NCBI RefSeq assembly: GCF_013340205.1
Contig: NZ_BJTG01000008.1
Span: forward strand, 1-64,000
DNA from: Anaeromyxobacter diazotrophicus
GTDB lineage: Bacteria; Myxococcota; Myxococcia; Myxococcales; Anaeromyxobacteraceae
DNA length: 64,000 nt
Direction of reading: 5' to 3'
Shown here piece by piece: positions 1 through 13,493 of this stretch. Both the position numbers and the translations under genes were made by a program. A model generated the notes under the pieces. That model was given only the letters and a program-made list of their open reading frames with translations. It was not told where the DNA came from and did not search any database. Each line of letters begins with the position of its first letter. Position 1 is the stretch's first letter.

Positions 1-253
1 AGTTGACGAGCTTCCAGAAGTCGCTGAAGGCGCGCTGCCCGCGGGTGGCCGTGCACATGACGTGCGGGTGGGTACCCATGAGGCAGTAGGAGAGGATCTG
101 GATTCCGAACTTCTCTTTGTACTTCCGAATGAGTGCGAGGAACTTCTCGCAGGCCTCGTCGCAGTCGAGGACGAGACTGAACCCGTGGCTTCGCCACGTG
201 CAGTGGTTGGTGGAGTTCTCCTCGACCAGGAGGCGGCGCGGGATCCGGGACAC
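1..253 (-). CDS. REP-associated (IS200-like, Y1) transposase, 5' part only
   Basis: The reverse strand reads an 84-codon N-terminal piece that continues beyond the left edge. It contains VEENSTNH, then SYCLMGTHPHV. The HPH is the H-x-H metal-binding core of Y1/HUH transposases, and the Y-C-L-M-x-x-H-x-H context is typical of REP-associated tyrosine transposases (RAYT). These enzymes nick and transfer single-stranded DNA and act on short REP palindromes. I chose the GTG at 253 because the family-like sequence starts right after it; no ATG or clear ribosome site is visible. The catalytic tyrosine would lie outside the window. Short repeats lie immediately upstream. The family is fairly clear; activity cannot be judged from a fragment. 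Confidence 0.72.
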   Translation of the reverse strand, partial: MSRIPRRLLVEENSTNHCTWRSHGFSLVLDCDEACEKFLALIRKYKEKFGIQILSYCLMGTHPHVMCTATRGQRAFSDFWKLVN

Positions 254-294
254 TGCGAGCCAGTGAGAGCAAGTGGCGCGCCAGCAGTCGTCGG

Positions 295-424
295 TGTCCG
301 GCGCCCGAGTGCCGGCACCCAAGCCCAACTCAGAACCGGGTGTCGAACCGGAGCCGGATGTCCGGCACCCAAGTCCGGAACCGGATGTCCGGCACCCAAG
401 TCAAGTCCAAGTCCACAAGTCCAA
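295..424. repeat. REP-like short repeats beside the transposase
   Basis: A 21-bp unit occurs twice without change, at 354-374 and 381-401 (27-bp spacing); its core is TGTCCGGCACCCAAGT. Diverged partial copies sit at 295-325. Imperfect complementarity (CCGGA...TCCGG, GGTGTCG...CGGCACC) would let the units fold into small hairpins. A run of AAGTC-like pentamers follows at 398-424. The position just upstream of a Y1/RAYT gene fits a REP cluster. Two exact copies are too few and too short for a CRISPR array. Confidence 0.55.
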
Positions 425-479
425 CTCCGCCCCCCGCCGCCTGCGGGCGGCGCCTGCTCGGGTTAAACTGACCACCTCC

Positions 480-1370
480 ATGTCCGACCGCCTCGTGCGC
501 GGACTCCTGCCGTCGCAGGGGTTGCGCGTCCTCTACGCCCGCGTCACCGACACCGCGCGCATCGCGCGGATGCTCCACGGCCTCTATCCGACCGCCGCCT
601 ACCTGTTCGGCGAGGGCCTGGCCGCTGGCCTGCTCGTCGCCTCGCTGGCGAAGGACCACACGCGGGTGAACCTGCAGCTCGAGTGCGACGGCCCGCTGCG
701 CGGGTTGTTCGTCGACGCGGACACCGACGCCAACGTCCGCGGCTACGTGCGGGCGCCGCAGGTGAACTTCCCGGGAGATCCGGCCGCGGGCGCGCGCGCG
801 GCGCTGGGAGGGTCCGGCTACCTCTCCGTCATGCGCGACCTGGGGGGCGGGCAGTTCTACCGCGGCCAGGTTGCGCTCGAGGCGCGCGAGCTGGGGCGCG
901 ACCTGGAGCGGTACTTCCTCGACTCCGAGCAGGTCGGCACGGCGCTCGACCTGGCGGTGGTGCCTCGCGCCGACGAGCCGCTGGGCGAGGTGGCGGGGTT
1001 GCTCGTGCAGCGCCTGCCGGACGGCGACGGCGCGGCGCTGGAGCGGATCCGCGAGCGCCTGCGGGCGGGCGCGCTCCGGGCGGCGCTCGCGCGGGCCGCG
1101 GCGGCGCAGGAGGCCATCGGCGAGGTGGTCGGGACGGGGTTCGACCTCCTCGCCGACCTGGAGGTCGCCTACCGGTGCGGCTGCAGCATGGAGCGGGCCC
1201 GGGTGGCCGTCTCGGCGCTCGGCAAGGATGGCCTGCTCGACGTGCTGGAGAAGGAGGGCGAGGCGGTCGTCACCTGCGAGTTCTGCCGGGAGCGCTACGT
1301 CGTCGGCCAGGCGGAGCTGCGCGACATGCTGGCGCGCCTGGAGCGCCAGGAGAAGGGCGACGGCACGTGA
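480..1370 (+). CDS. hslO: Redox-regulated chaperone Hsp33
   Basis: This 296-residue protein matches the Hsp33 family, a cytoplasmic holdase activated by disulfide formation under oxidative and heat stress. The N-terminal half has the family pattern SDRLVRGLL, then an ARIARMLHGLYPTAA stretch and LVASLAKDHTRVNLQ. The C-terminal redox switch is present: a CxC pair (RCGCS, about residue 238) and a CxxC pair (CEFC, about residue 264), the four cysteines that bind zinc in the reduced form. The ATG at 480 is chosen because the open frame upstream of it is low-complexity repeat sequence. Length is normal. It seems to be transcribed alone or with the next gene, 79 bp downstream. Confidence 0.93.
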   Translation: MSDRLVRGLLPSQGLRVLYARVTDTARIARMLHGLYPTAAYLFGEGLAAGLLVASLAKDHTRVNLQLECDGPLRGLFVDADTDANVRGYVRAPQVNFPGDPAAGARAALGGSGYLSVMRDLGGGQFYRGQVALEARELGRDLERYFLDSEQVGTALDLAVVPRADEPLGEVAGLLVQRLPDGDGAALERIRERLRAGALRAALARAAAAQEAIGEVVGTGFDLLADLEVAYRCGCSMERARVAVSALGKDGLLDVLEKEGEAVVTCEFCRERYVVGQAELRDMLARLERQEKGDGT

Positions 1371-1449
1371 CGAAACGCGAGGCCGCCGTGGTACAGATCC
1401 GGCGTCTCCAGGCCGCGTGGGGCGGCTCGAGCTGAGACGGAAGGACGCC

Positions 1450-2124
1450 ATGCCGCCGCGCACCTCGAAGACCCCCGCCGCCAAGGCCGCTCGCCGCCCT
1501 CGCGCCACCGCCCGTGCCGCGGTGTCCTCTCCGCCGCGCCGGAAGCCCGCGCCGCGCCGTCCTCGCGCCGAGCAGCCGCTCGGGGTCGGGGTGGGCGACG
1601 CGTTCGCGGTGCAGCGCCTGCAGGTCCCCGCCTCCCAGTCGCGCGCCCGGCCGGACGAGCGGCTCCGCGAGATCGGCTGGGCCGAGTTCGGCGACATCGC
1701 GCGCGAGCTGGCGGAGCGGATGGAGCCGGAGTTCAAGCCCGACGTCGTGCTCGGGGTGGTGAACGGCGGCGTGTTCCTGGGCGGCGCCATCGCCAGCTAC
1801 TTCCGCGCCGAGTTCCGCCCCATCCGCGTCCGCAAGTACGGCCGCCGCTCGGTGGCGCAGGCGGTCATGGCCCTGCGCGGGAAGAAGGTGCTGGTGGTGG
1901 ACGACGTCACCGTGAGCGGCCAGACCCTGGGGGCGGGCCGCGTCACCGCCGAGAAGGCGGGCGCCCGCGACATCCGCACCGCGGCCATGGTGGTGCGCCC
2001 GGCCGGCCACCACGCCGACTTCTTCGCCCTGGAGACGGAGGAGCTCGTCGTCTTCGGCTGGGACTACCAGCTCCACGGCGGCAGCGGCGAGCCCGGCAGC
2101 GACCCGGGCGAGGTCGGGGTGTGA
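1450..2124 (+). CDS. Phosphoribosyltransferase-domain protein
   Basis: A 224-residue protein with a type I phosphoribosyltransferase fold. The PRPP-binding motif is clear: hydrophobic strand VLVV, acidic pair DD, then VTVSGQT (about residues 141-151). An upstream DVVLGVVNGGVFLGG segment matches the family's PPi-loop region. The first 55 residues are rich in Ala, Arg, Lys and Pro and are probably a disordered, nucleic-acid-friendly tail; a later start is possible. The substrate base cannot be told: xanthine/hypoxanthine-type enzymes and ComF-like or regulatory PRTases share this motif. The ATG at 1450 follows a GGAAGGACG stretch. SelB starts 19 bp after its stop, so the two may be co-transcribed. 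Confidence 0.75.
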   Translation: MPPRTSKTPAAKAARRPRATARAAVSSPPRRKPAPRRPRAEQPLGVGVGDAFAVQRLQVPASQSRARPDERLREIGWAEFGDIARELAERMEPEFKPDVVLGVVNGGVFLGGAIASYFRAEFRPIRVRKYGRRSVAQAVMALRGKKVLVVDDVTVSGQTLGAGRVTAEKAGARDIRTAAMVVRPAGHHADFFALETEELVVFGWDYQLHGGSGEPGSDPGEVGV

Positions 2125-2143
2125 TCTCCCGGTTCAGGCGCGA

Positions 2144-4090
2144 ATGAAGCGGATCGTCCTCGGGACCGCGGGGCACATCGACCACGGCAAGACCGCGCTG
2201 GTGAAGGCGCTCACCGGCGTCGACACCGACCGGCTCCGGGAGGAGAAGCGCCGCGGGATCACCATCGAGCTCGGCTTCGCGCACCTGGCGCTGCCGGACG
2301 GCACGGTGGCCGGGGTGGTGGACGTCCCCGGCCACGAGCGGTTCGTGCGCGCGATGGCGGCGGGCGCGGGCGGCATCGACCTGGTGGTGCTGGTGGTCGC
2401 GGCCGACGAGGGCGTCATGCCCCAGACGCGCGAGCACCTCGACATCTGCCGGCTGCTCGGCGTCCCGCGCGGCGTGGTCGCCATCACCAAGTCCGACCTG
2501 CTGCCGGAGCTCGGCGCCGACTGGCTGCCGCTGCTCGAGGCGGACGTCCGCGCCGCCGCGAAGGGGACGTTCCTGGAGGAGGCCGCGCTGGTCCCGGTCT
2601 CCGCCCGCACCGGCGAGGGGCTGCCGGCGCTGGTGGCCGAGGTGGCCCGGCTGGCGCGGGAGGTGCCGGAACGCCCCGCCGACGGCCCGCTCTTCCTGCC
2701 GGTGGACCGGGCCTTCTCGCTGAAGGGGTTCGGGACCGTGGTCACCGGGACGCTGCTCTCGGGCGCGGTGGCGGTCGAGGACGAGGTGGTGCTCTCGCCG
2801 CCGGCCCAGGGCCAGGGGCGGCTGCGGGTGCGGTCGGTCCAGGTCCACGGGCAGCCGGTGCAGCGCGCGCTCGCCGGCCAGCGCACGGCGGTGAACCTCC
2901 CCGGCGTCGAGGCGCAGACCATCTCGCGCGGGCAGGCGCTGGTGCACGCCGGGGTGGTCCCGCTGAGCCACGCGCTGGACGTCGAGCTGACGCTGCTCGC
3001 CGCCGCGCCGAAGCCGCTGCGCCACCGCGCGAAGCTGCTGCTCCACGTGGGGACGGCGCAGGTGCAGGCGGCGGTGTCGCTGCTCGACCGCGCCGAGCTC
3101 GCGCCCGGCGCGACCGCCCTGGCGCAGCTCCGGCTGGCGTCGCCGGCCGCCGCCCTCCCCGGCCAGCGCTTCATCCTGCGCGGGTTCGCGGTGCTCGAGG
3201 GGCGCGGCAAGACGCTCGCCGGCGGGCGGGTCCTGGCGGTGGCGGTGCGGCGCCGGCGGCGCGGCCGCCCGGCCGAGGTGGAGCAGCTCGAGGCGCTGGC
3301 GAAGGGCGACGTCGAGGCGCGGCTCACGGCGGTGCTCGCCAGCGCCGGCCCGGCGGGCCTCGCCGCGGACGCGCTGCTCGGCCGAACGGGCCTCTCGCCC
3401 AAGGCGCTGCAGGGCGCGCTCGAGCGCCTGGGGGCGAAGGGCGGCGCGGTCCTCTTCGACCGCGAGAAGCGCGCCTACGTGGCCGGCGAGGTTGCGCGCG
3501 GGCTGGCGGCCCGGCTGGTCGAGGCGGTGAAGGCGTTCCACGCCTCGCACCCGCTCGCGACCGGCATCTCGCGGGAGGAGCTGCGCGGGCGGCTGCCGCC
3601 GGTCACGGACGCCAGGCTCTTCGCCCGCCTGCTCGCGCAGCTCGTCGAGAAGGGCGAGCTCGTCACCGAGGCCGATCAGGTGCGCCTCCCCACCCACCGC
3701 GCCGCCAGCGGCGCGGCCGGCGGCGCGCTCAAAGCCACCGTGACCGCAGCGCTGGTGAAGGGGGGTCTCACCCCGCCCTGGCTGTCCGAGCTGCCCGGCC
3801 TCGCCGGCGCCGCGCCGGAGGAGGTGGCGGCGGTGCTGAAGCTGCTGCTCGCCGAGGGCGCCGCGGTGCGCGTCTCCTCCGAGCTCTACTACGACGCGGG
3901 GGCGATCCACGGCCTGCGCGAGCGGCTGGTGGCGCACCTCGCGGTGCGCCGGGAGATCACCACCCAGGAGTTCAAGGAGCTCGTCGGCGCGACGCGCAAG
4001 CACGTCATCCCGCTGGCCGAGTACTTCGACCGCGAGAAGGTCACGCTGCGCGTGGGCGACAAGCGGGTGCTGCGGGGCGAGGGGCGGTGA
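2144..4090 (+). CDS. selB: Selenocysteine-specific translation elongation factor SelB
   Basis: A 648-residue protein that delivers Sec-tRNA(Sec) to UGA codons at a SECIS hairpin. The N-terminal GTPase is typical: G1 [11 protein letters not shown], switch region [15 protein letters not shown]3 DVPGHE and G4 TKSD. EF-Tu-like beta domains follow ([18 protein letters not shown]). The C-terminal third holds the winged-helix repeats that bind SECIS RNA, ending in [25 protein letters not shown], a characteristic SelB C-terminus. Length is normal. SelA is also in the window, 9.4 kb away, but no tRNA(Sec) or selenoprotein gene was seen. The stop overlaps the start of the following kinase (GTGA). Confidence 0.95.
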   Translation: MKRIVLGTAGHIDHGKTALVKALTGVDTDRLREEKRRGITIELGFAHLALPDGTVAGVVDVPGHERFVRAMAAGAGGIDLVVLVVAADEGVMPQTREHLDICRLLGVPRGVVAITKSDLLPELGADWLPLLEADVRAAAKGTFLEEAALVPVSARTGEGLPALVAEVARLAREVPERPADGPLFLPVDRAFSLKGFGTVVTGTLLSGAVAVEDEVVLSPPAQGQGRLRVRSVQVHGQPVQRALAGQRTAVNLPGVEAQTISRGQALVHAGVVPLSHALDVELTLLAAAPKPLRHRAKLLLHVGTAQVQAAVSLLDRAELAPGATALAQLRLASPAAALPGQRFILRGFAVLEGRGKTLAGGRVLAVAVRRRRRGRPAEVEQLEALAKGDVEARLTAVLASAGPAGLAADALLGRTGLSPKALQGALERLGAKGGAVLFDREKRAYVAGEVARGLAARLVEAVKAFHASHPLATGISREELRGRLPPVTDARLFARLLAQLVEKGELVTEADQVRLPTHRAASGAAGGALKATVTAALVKGGLTPPWLSELPGLAGAAPEEVAAVLKLLLAEGAAVRVSSELYYDAGAIHGLRERLVAHLAVRREITTQEFKELVGATRKHVIPLAEYFDREKVTLRVGDKRVLRGEGR

Positions 4091-6882
4091 CCGCGGTGCC
4101 GCCGGGCGAGGGCGAGCTGGCCGCGCTCCAGGCGCGCAACGCCGAGCTGGCCGCCCTCAACCGGGTGGCGGAGGCGGCCGGCGCGGCGCCCGACCTCGAG
4201 CTGTTCCTCGCGCGCGCCGGGGAGGAGGCCTCCGCGCTGCTCGGCGCCCCGGTGGTGGGCTTCTTCCTCCTCGAGCGCGACCGGCGCGAGGCGGTGCTGC
4301 TCCACCTGCACGGCGGCGACGAGGCCGACCGCCGGCGGCTCGGGCGCGCTCCGGTCACCGGCAACGTCTTCGAGTCGGTGGGCCTGGGCGGGCAGGTGCG
4401 GGTGCGCCAGGTGGCGGAGCTGCCCGGAGCGCTCCAGGAGCTGCTCGCGCCGCTGCGCCTCGCGACGGTGGCGAGCACGCCGGCGCGCTTTCGCTCGAGC
4501 ACGGTCGGGGTGCTCTCGGCGGGCTTCCGCGAGCCGCGCTCGCCCGAGGCCTGCCGCACCGACCTGCTGGAGGCGCTCGGCGCGCACTTCGCCTCGGCGG
4601 TCGAGACGCACCGGCTGCTGGGCGACCTGCGCGGGCGCGTGGCCGAGCTGACCCTCCTCAACGACATGGCGGTGGCGACCGCCACGCTCGACCCGGTGCT
4701 CCTGCTCGAGAACGCGCTCCGCCGCACCTCGGCCACCTTCCGCGCCGAGACCGCCGCCGCCTACCTGCTCGAGGCGGGCGAGCTCCGCCAGACCGCCTGC
4801 CTCGGGGTCTCGGCCGAGACGGCGGCCCGGACGTCACGGCTGCCGCTCGGCAAGGGCCCCGCCGGCCAGGCCGCCGCCGAGGGCAAGATCATCCATCACC
4901 CGGAGCTCCGGCCGGCGAGCCCCGGCCAGGCCTGGATGCGCGACCAGGAGGGCGTGCACGCCGCCGTCGGCGTCCCGCTGCTCGCGAAGGACCGCGTGCT
5001 GGGCGCGTTCGTGCTCGGCCGCCGGCGGCCCGAGCCGTTCACCGACGGCGAGCTCTCGCTCCTCACCGCGGTGGGCGTGCAGCTCGGGGTCGCGGTCGAG
5101 AACGCCCGCCTGTTCGCGGACACCCGGCGCCGCGTGGCCGACCTGGAGGCGGTCAACGCGCTCGCGCTGCGCGTCTTCGCGACCGCGCCGGGCGACGCGC
5201 GCCGGCTCCTCGAGGAGGCGAGCCAGGAGATGGCCCGCGCGCTCGCGGTCCGGTCGGTGGTGGTGCTGCAGCTGGACCAGGACGGCGAGGGGCTGACCGG
5301 CGTGGCCGGCTTCGGGACCCCGCTGCCGCCGGCGCAGATCGCGATCCCGCTCGCCCGCAGCGACCTCGTCCGGCGCGCGCTCGGCGCGTGCGAGCCAGCG
5401 TGGGGGCTGCAGGTCATCGACGCGCCCCGGCCGGGCGAGATCGCGCCGCCGCCGCTCTCGGTGCTGCTCGTGCCGCTCTCGGCGCGCGGGGCGACGCGCG
5501 GCGTGGTGGCGCTCGCCGACGGCCCGGAGCGGCGCTACAGCGAGGCGGAGATCGCGCTCGCCCTGGCGCTGGCGGGCGAGGCGGCCATGGGGCTCGAGAA
5601 CGCGGAGCTCTACGCCGAGGCGCGGCACCGCGTCGAGGAGCTGTCGCTCGTCCACGAGGTAGGCCGCTCGCTCGTCGCCACCCTGGAGCTGAGCCAGGTG
5701 CTGGAGGCCGGCGTGCGCAACCTGGCGCGCATCGTGGACGCGCCCGACGGGTACCTGCTCCTGGCGGACGCGCAGCGCGACCGGATGGTGGTCCGCGCCG
5801 CCTCCGGGAGCGGCGCGCGCCTCGTCGGCCACGGCATCTCGCTGCGCCTCCAGCACAGCTTGTCGCGGCTCGTCTACGAGCAGCGGACGCCCATCGCCAT
5901 GGCCGACGTGACCCAGGACGTCCGCGTCGACGCGGAGCTCAAGACGCTCACCGGCGCGCGCGCCTACCTGGGGCTGCCGCTCGTGGTGCGCGAGCGGCCC
6001 ATCGGCGTGGCGCTCATCGCCGAGACGCGCGGCCCGCGCCGCTTCACGCCGGCCGAGGTCGAGCGCGCCACCGCCATCGCGAACCAGCTGGCGGTGGCGG
6101 TGGAGAACGCCGGGCTGTACGAGGACCTGCGCCGCTCCTACGCCGACCTGGCGCGGGCCCAGGACCAGCTCGTGCGGCAGGAGAGGCTGGCCGCCCTGGG
6201 CGAGCTGGCGGCGGTGGTGGCCCACGAGGTCCGCAACCCGCTGGGCGTGGTGTTCAACTCGCTCGGCTCGCTGCGGCGGCTGGTGCCGCAGCGCGGCGAC
6301 GCGCGGATGCTGCTCGACATCGTGGGCGAGGAGGCGGAGCGGCTCAACCGCATGGTGGGCGACCTGCTCGACTTCGCGCGGCCGTCGCGGCCGACCGTGC
6401 GCGCGGAGCCGCTCGCGCCCGTGGTCGACGCCGCCCTGGCGGCCGCCCTCGGCGACGGCGGCCGCGGGGTGCGGGTCGAGCGCGAGCTGGCGGACGACCT
6501 GCCGCCCGTCCCCATGGACGCGCGCCTGCTGCGGCAGGCGGTGCTGAACCTGGTCCTCAACGCAGCCCAGGCCATGGGCGGCGCCGGGACGCTCACCGTC
6601 CGCGCCCGGGCCGAGGAGGGGGGCGTGGTGCTGGAGCTCGGCGACACCGGCCCCGGGATCCCGGAGGACGTGCGCCACCGTATCTTCGAGCCCTTCTTCA
6701 CCACCAAGGCCACCGGCACCGGGCTCGGCCTGGCGGTGGTGAAGCGCATCGTCGACGACCACCACGGCCGCATCGAGACGCGCCCCGGCCCGCAGGGCGG
6801 CACGGTGTTCTCGCTCCGCCTGCCGATCCGCCCGACGTCCCCGTTGAAACCGGACGCCGGTTCGGCCGAGGATGAGCCATGA
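4087..6882 (+). CDS. Multi-GAF sensor histidine kinase
   Basis: A 931-residue soluble kinase with no clear membrane segment. It begins with a short coiled coil and has about four consecutive GAF-type sensor domains (roughly 20-170, 190-340, 355-505 and 520-680), each ending in a VAVENA-like helix. The dimerisation/phosphoacceptor domain follows (LAALGELAAVVAHEVRNPLG, His 713). The ATPase domain has the N box (NLVLNAAQAM), G1 (GDTGPGIP), F box (FEPFFTTK) and G2 (GTGLGLAVVK). It starts at a GTG overlapping the selB stop and its own stop overlaps the NtrC regulator start, so selB, kinase and regulator are probably translationally coupled. GAF domains bind small molecules or haem; the ligand cannot be told. 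Confidence 0.92.
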   Translation: MTAVPPGEGELAALQARNAELAALNRVAEAAGAAPDLELFLARAGEEASALLGAPVVGFFLLERDRREAVLLHLHGGDEADRRRLGRAPVTGNVFESVGLGGQVRVRQVAELPGALQELLAPLRLATVASTPARFRSSTVGVLSAGFREPRSPEACRTDLLEALGAHFASAVETHRLLGDLRGRVAELTLLNDMAVATATLDPVLLLENALRRTSATFRAETAAAYLLEAGELRQTACLGVSAETAARTSRLPLGKGPAGQAAAEGKIIHHPELRPASPGQAWMRDQEGVHAAVGVPLLAKDRVLGAFVLGRRRPEPFTDGELSLLTAVGVQLGVAVENARLFADTRRRVADLEAVNALALRVFATAPGDARRLLEEASQEMARALAVRSVVVLQLDQDGEGLTGVAGFGTPLPPAQIAIPLARSDLVRRALGACEPAWGLQVIDAPRPGEIAPPPLSVLLVPLSARGATRGVVALADGPERRYSEAEIALALALAGEAAMGLENAELYAEARHRVEELSLVHEVGRSLVATLELSQVLEAGVRNLARIVDAPDGYLLLADAQRDRMVVRAASGSGARLVGHGISLRLQHSLSRLVYEQRTPIAMADVTQDVRVDAELKTLTGARAYLGLPLVVRERPIGVALIAETRGPRRFTPAEVERATAIANQLAVAVENAGLYEDLRRSYADLARAQDQLVRQERLAALGELAAVVAHEVRNPLGVVFNSLGSLRRLVPQRGDARMLLDIVGEEAERLNRMVGDLLDFARPSRPTVRAEPLAPVVDAALAAALGDGGRGVRVERELADDLPPVPMDARLLRQAVLNLVLNAAQAMGGAGTLTVRARAEEGGVVLELGDTGPGIPEDVRHRIFEPFFTTKATGTGLGLAVVKRIVDDHHGRIETRPGPQGGTVFSLRLPIRPTSPLKPDAGSAEDEP

Positions 6883-8288
6883 ACGAGGCGGCAGCCGACG
6901 CGACGCGGGCGCAGCCGCTCGAGGCCGGGGGAGCGGGCCGGGTGCTGGTCGTGGACGACCAGCGGAACATGCGCGCCACCACCGCCCTCCTGCTGCGCGA
7001 GGCGGGCTACGCCGTGACCGAGGCGGAGGACGGCGCCGCCGCCGTCCAGCGGCTCGGCGCGGAGCAGTTCGACGTGGTGCTGACCGACGTGCGCATGGGC
7101 GCGGTGGACGGCATGGAGGTGCTGCGGGCCTCGCTCGAGGCCGCGCCCACCGCCCAGGTCATCGTGATGACCGCCTACGGGACGATCGAATCGGCGGTGG
7201 AGGCGATCCGGCGCGGCGCCTACGACTACATCGCGAAGCCGTTCAAGGAGGACGAGCTGCTCCTGCGCGTCGCGAAGGCGATGGACAAGCGGCGGCTGCT
7301 CGGCGAGGTGAGCCTGCTCCGGCGCGACTTCCGCGCGCGCTACGGGCTCGAGCACATCGTGGGCCGCTCCGCGGCGCTGCGCGAGCTGCTCGACCGCGTG
7401 GTGCGGGTCGCGCCCAGCGACGCGACCGTGCTCGTCACCGGCGAGTCGGGGACCGGCAAGGAGCTCATCGCCCGCGCGCTGCACGCCGCCTCCCGCCGCC
7501 GCGACAAGCCGTTCGTGCCCATCAACTGCGCCGCCATCACCGAGACCCTGCTCGAGTCGGAGCTGTTCGGGCACGCCCGCGGCGCCTTCACCGGCGCCAC
7601 GCGCGCCCGGCGCGGCCTCTTCGAGGAGGCGGACGGCGGCACGCTCTTCATCGACGAGATCGCCGAGACCGCGCTCGGCTCGCAGGCGAAGCTCCTGCGC
7701 GCCATCCAGGAGGGCGAGATCCGCCGGGTGGGCGAGTCGCTCTCGGTGAAGGTGGACGTCCGTGTCATCGCCGCCACCAACCAGAACCTCAAGGCCGCCG
7801 TGGCCGAGAAGCGCTTCCGCGAGGACCTGTACTACCGGCTCAACGTGGTGCCGCTGCGCATCCCCCCGCTCCGCGAGCGGCGCGAGGACATCCCGCTCCT
7901 GGCCCAGCGCTTCCTGGAGGGGTTCGCGGAGCGCACCGGCGAGCGGAAGTCCCTCTCGCCGGAGGCGATGCAGAAGCTGCTCGGCTACCCGTGGCCCGGC
8001 AACGTGCGCGAGCTCGAGAACATGATCGAGCAGGCCGCCGCGCTGACGCCGCACGCCGTGCTCTCGGACGCGGACATCCACTTCGAGCCCGCCCCGGAGG
8101 TGCCCGGCGCGAGCGCAGCCCAGACCCTGGCCGGCGCGGTCGAGGCCGCCGAGCGGCGCGCGGTCGAGGCGGCCCTCAGCCGCTGCGGCGGCGACCTGGG
8201 CCGCGTCGCGCGCGAGCTCGAGGTCTCGCCGACCACCCTGTGGCGCAAGATGAAGGCGCTGGGCCTCCGGGCGCGCGACGGGGGCTAG
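6879..8288 (+). CDS. NtrC-family sigma54-dependent response regulator
   Basis: A 469-residue regulator and the obvious partner of the kinase that overlaps it by 4 bp. Receiver domain at about 20-135 (VDDQ, phosphoacceptor in VVLTDVRM, K in YIAKPFK). AAA+ domain from about 155 to 385 with Walker A GESGTGKE, the GAFTGA loop that contacts sigma54, Walker B GGTLFIDEI and the arginine-rich RRVGE and RFREDLYYRLNV motifs. The C-terminal Fis-type helix-turn-helix covers the last 45 residues (GRVARELEVSPTTLWRKMKALGL). An intact GAFTGA implies activation at sigma54 promoters; its targets are not evident here. Confidence 0.94.
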   Translation: MNEAAADATRAQPLEAGGAGRVLVVDDQRNMRATTALLLREAGYAVTEAEDGAAAVQRLGAEQFDVVLTDVRMGAVDGMEVLRASLEAAPTAQVIVMTAYGTIESAVEAIRRGAYDYIAKPFKEDELLLRVAKAMDKRRLLGEVSLLRRDFRARYGLEHIVGRSAALRELLDRVVRVAPSDATVLVTGESGTGKELIARALHAASRRRDKPFVPINCAAITETLLESELFGHARGAFTGATRARRGLFEEADGGTLFIDEIAETALGSQAKLLRAIQEGEIRRVGESLSVKVDVRVIAATNQNLKAAVAEKRFREDLYYRLNVVPLRIPPLRERREDIPLLAQRFLEGFAERTGERKSLSPEAMQKLLGYPWPGNVRELENMIEQAAALTPHAVLSDADIHFEPAPEVPGASAAQTLAGAVEAAERRAVEAALSRCGGDLGRVARELEVSPTTLWRKMKALGLRARDGG

Positions 8289-8304
8289 CGGGCCCCTCCC
8301 GCTA
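8286..8304. terminator. Possible bidirectional hairpin between convergent genes
   Basis: A perfect 7-bp stem with a 5-nt loop: TAGCGGG at 8286-8292 and CCCGCTA at 8298-8304. The two arms carry the TAG stop codons of the converging ntrC-type gene (+) and nuoN (-). There is no U tract on either side, so intrinsic termination is uncertain. Confidence 0.35.
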
Positions 8305-9771
8305 CTGCGTCAGCATCGACGCGGCGCGGGCCAGGTCGGCGATGGGGCCGGGGCCGATGCCGAGCACCACCACCGCCACCGCCGAGGCCGCCAGCGCCAC
8401 CGACAGGGCGGGGCCGAGCGCGAGCGCGCCCTCCTCGCCCGCCTCCGGCGCGCGCATGTACATGTAGACCACCACGCGCAGGTAGTAGTACGCGCCGAGC
8501 GCGCTCGTCAGGACGCCGATGATGGCGAGCCCGTACGCCTGGGCGTTGATGGCGGCCTTGAAGATGAGGAACTTCCCGACGAACCCCGCGGTGGGCGGGA
8601 TGCCGGCCAGCGACAGCATGAACACGGCCATCACGAAGGCGAGGCCCGGGCGGCGGCGCGCCAGGCCGGCCAGGCGCGACAGGTCCCAGGCGTCGGCGGG
8701 CTCGGCCCGGACGTCGGTCCGCTCCACCGCGCCCACCACCGCGAACGCGCCGATGACGGTGGCGGTGTAGGCGGCCAGGTAGAAGAGCACGCTCGACAGG
8801 GCGCTCTCGCGCGCCCCGGCCGCGCCGGCCGAGACCACGCCGACGAGCAGGTAGCCGGCGTGCGCGATGGACGAGTACGCCAGCATGCGCTTCACGCTGC
8901 GCTGCGGGACCGCCAGCAGGTTGCCGAACAGCATCGTCAGCACCGCCAGCGCCGCGGCCACCGCGCCGAAGCGGGCCGAGCCCATCACCGCGCCGCCCCA
9001 CACCGCCATGAGCACGCGCACCAGCACCGCGAACCCGGCCGTCTTCACGCCCGCCGCCATGAAGGCGGTCACCGGGGTGGGCGCGCCCTCGTAGACGTCG
9101 GGCGTCCAGAGGTGGAACGGCACCGCCGCGATCTTGAAGGCCAGGCCGGCGCCGACGAGGCCGAGCCCGATGACGAGCAGCGCGCCCGAGCCGCGGGCGA
9201 AGTCCGAGAAGAGGGTGGAGCCGGTCACGCCGTAGACGAGCGCCGTCCCGTACAGCAGGAGCGCCGAAGAGAAGGCGCCCAGCACGAAGTACTTGAACGC
9301 CGCCTCGGCCGGCTTGCGGCCGCGCCGCATGTAGGCCGCCAGCGCGTAGGTGGCGAGGCTCATCACCTCGATGGCGATGAACGTCATGAGCAGGTCGGCG
9401 GCGCTGCCGAGGAGCGACATGCCCGCCGCCGCGAAGAGCGCCAGCGCGTAGAACTCGCCGCGCTCGGCGTCGCGGGCGTGGAGCCACTGCGCGCCCACCA
9501 GCGCCGAGAGCGCGAGCCCGCCGCAGACGGTGACGGTCACGAAGACGGAGAAGCCGTCCACCACCGCCTGACCGCCGAAGACGCGGCCGGCCGGCGGGGC
9601 GAGCAGCGCCGCCAGCCCGGCCAGGGCGGCCGCGGCGACGGTGATGCCGGCCATGAAGCCGCGGCGGCCGGAGGTGAGGAACACCTCCGACATGAGCAGG
9701 ACCAGCGCCCCCGCCACCAGGATGGCGATGGGCAGCATGGCCGCGAGGTCCGTCGGGGAGAGGCCGGTCAT
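8302..9771 (-). CDS. nuoN: NADH-quinone oxidoreductase subunit N
   Basis: A 489-residue integral membrane protein of complex I and one of the three antiporter-like proton-translocating subunits. About 14 hydrophobic helices are visible. Family signatures include the [25 protein letters not shown] stretch (about residues 214-234), the ERGEFYAL segment and [16 protein letters not shown]. The lysine of FKIAAVPFH and the acidic residue of the helix-5 region expected for proton transfer are present. It is the last gene of a nuoL-nuoM-nuoN set; its ATG lies one base beyond the nuoM stop. Length is normal for the family. Confidence 0.95.
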   Translation of the reverse strand: MTGLSPTDLAAMLPIAILVAGALVLLMSEVFLTSGRRGFMAGITVAAAALAGLAALLAPPAGRVFGGQAVVDGFSVFVTVTVCGGLALSALVGAQWLHARDAERGEFYALALFAAAGMSLLGSAADLLMTFIAIEVMSLATYALAAYMRRGRKPAEAAFKYFVLGAFSSALLLYGTALVYGVTGSTLFSDFARGSGALLVIGLGLVGAGLAFKIAAVPFHLWTPDVYEGAPTPVTAFMAAGVKTAGFAVLVRVLMAVWGGAVMGSARFGAVAAALAVLTMLFGNLLAVPQRSVKRMLAYSSIAHAGYLLVGVVSAGAAGARESALSSVLFYLAAYTATVIGAFAVVGAVERTDVRAEPADAWDLSRLAGLARRRPGLAFVMAVFMLSLAGIPPTAGFVGKFLIFKAAINAQAYGLAIIGVLTSALGAYYYLRVVVYMYMRAPEAGEEGALALGPALSVALAASAVAVVVLGIGPGPIADLARAASMLTQ

Positions 9772-9772
9772 G

Positions 9773-13374
<3,602 letters not shown>

Positions 13375-13493
13375 AAGGTGGGGCGAAGGATTACCTTGCC
13401 CAACGAATTCAGGCAACTGGGTTGTCGCAGGACAGAGCGTGCAACCCGGCCGCGGAGCGGATGGGGGACCTCCGCCGTGCTATGCGACAGGAC

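Noticed and set aside
354-401. Short CRISPR array
   Set aside because: Only two 21-bp units with 6-bp spacing and no cas gene; a REP-like cluster is the better reading.
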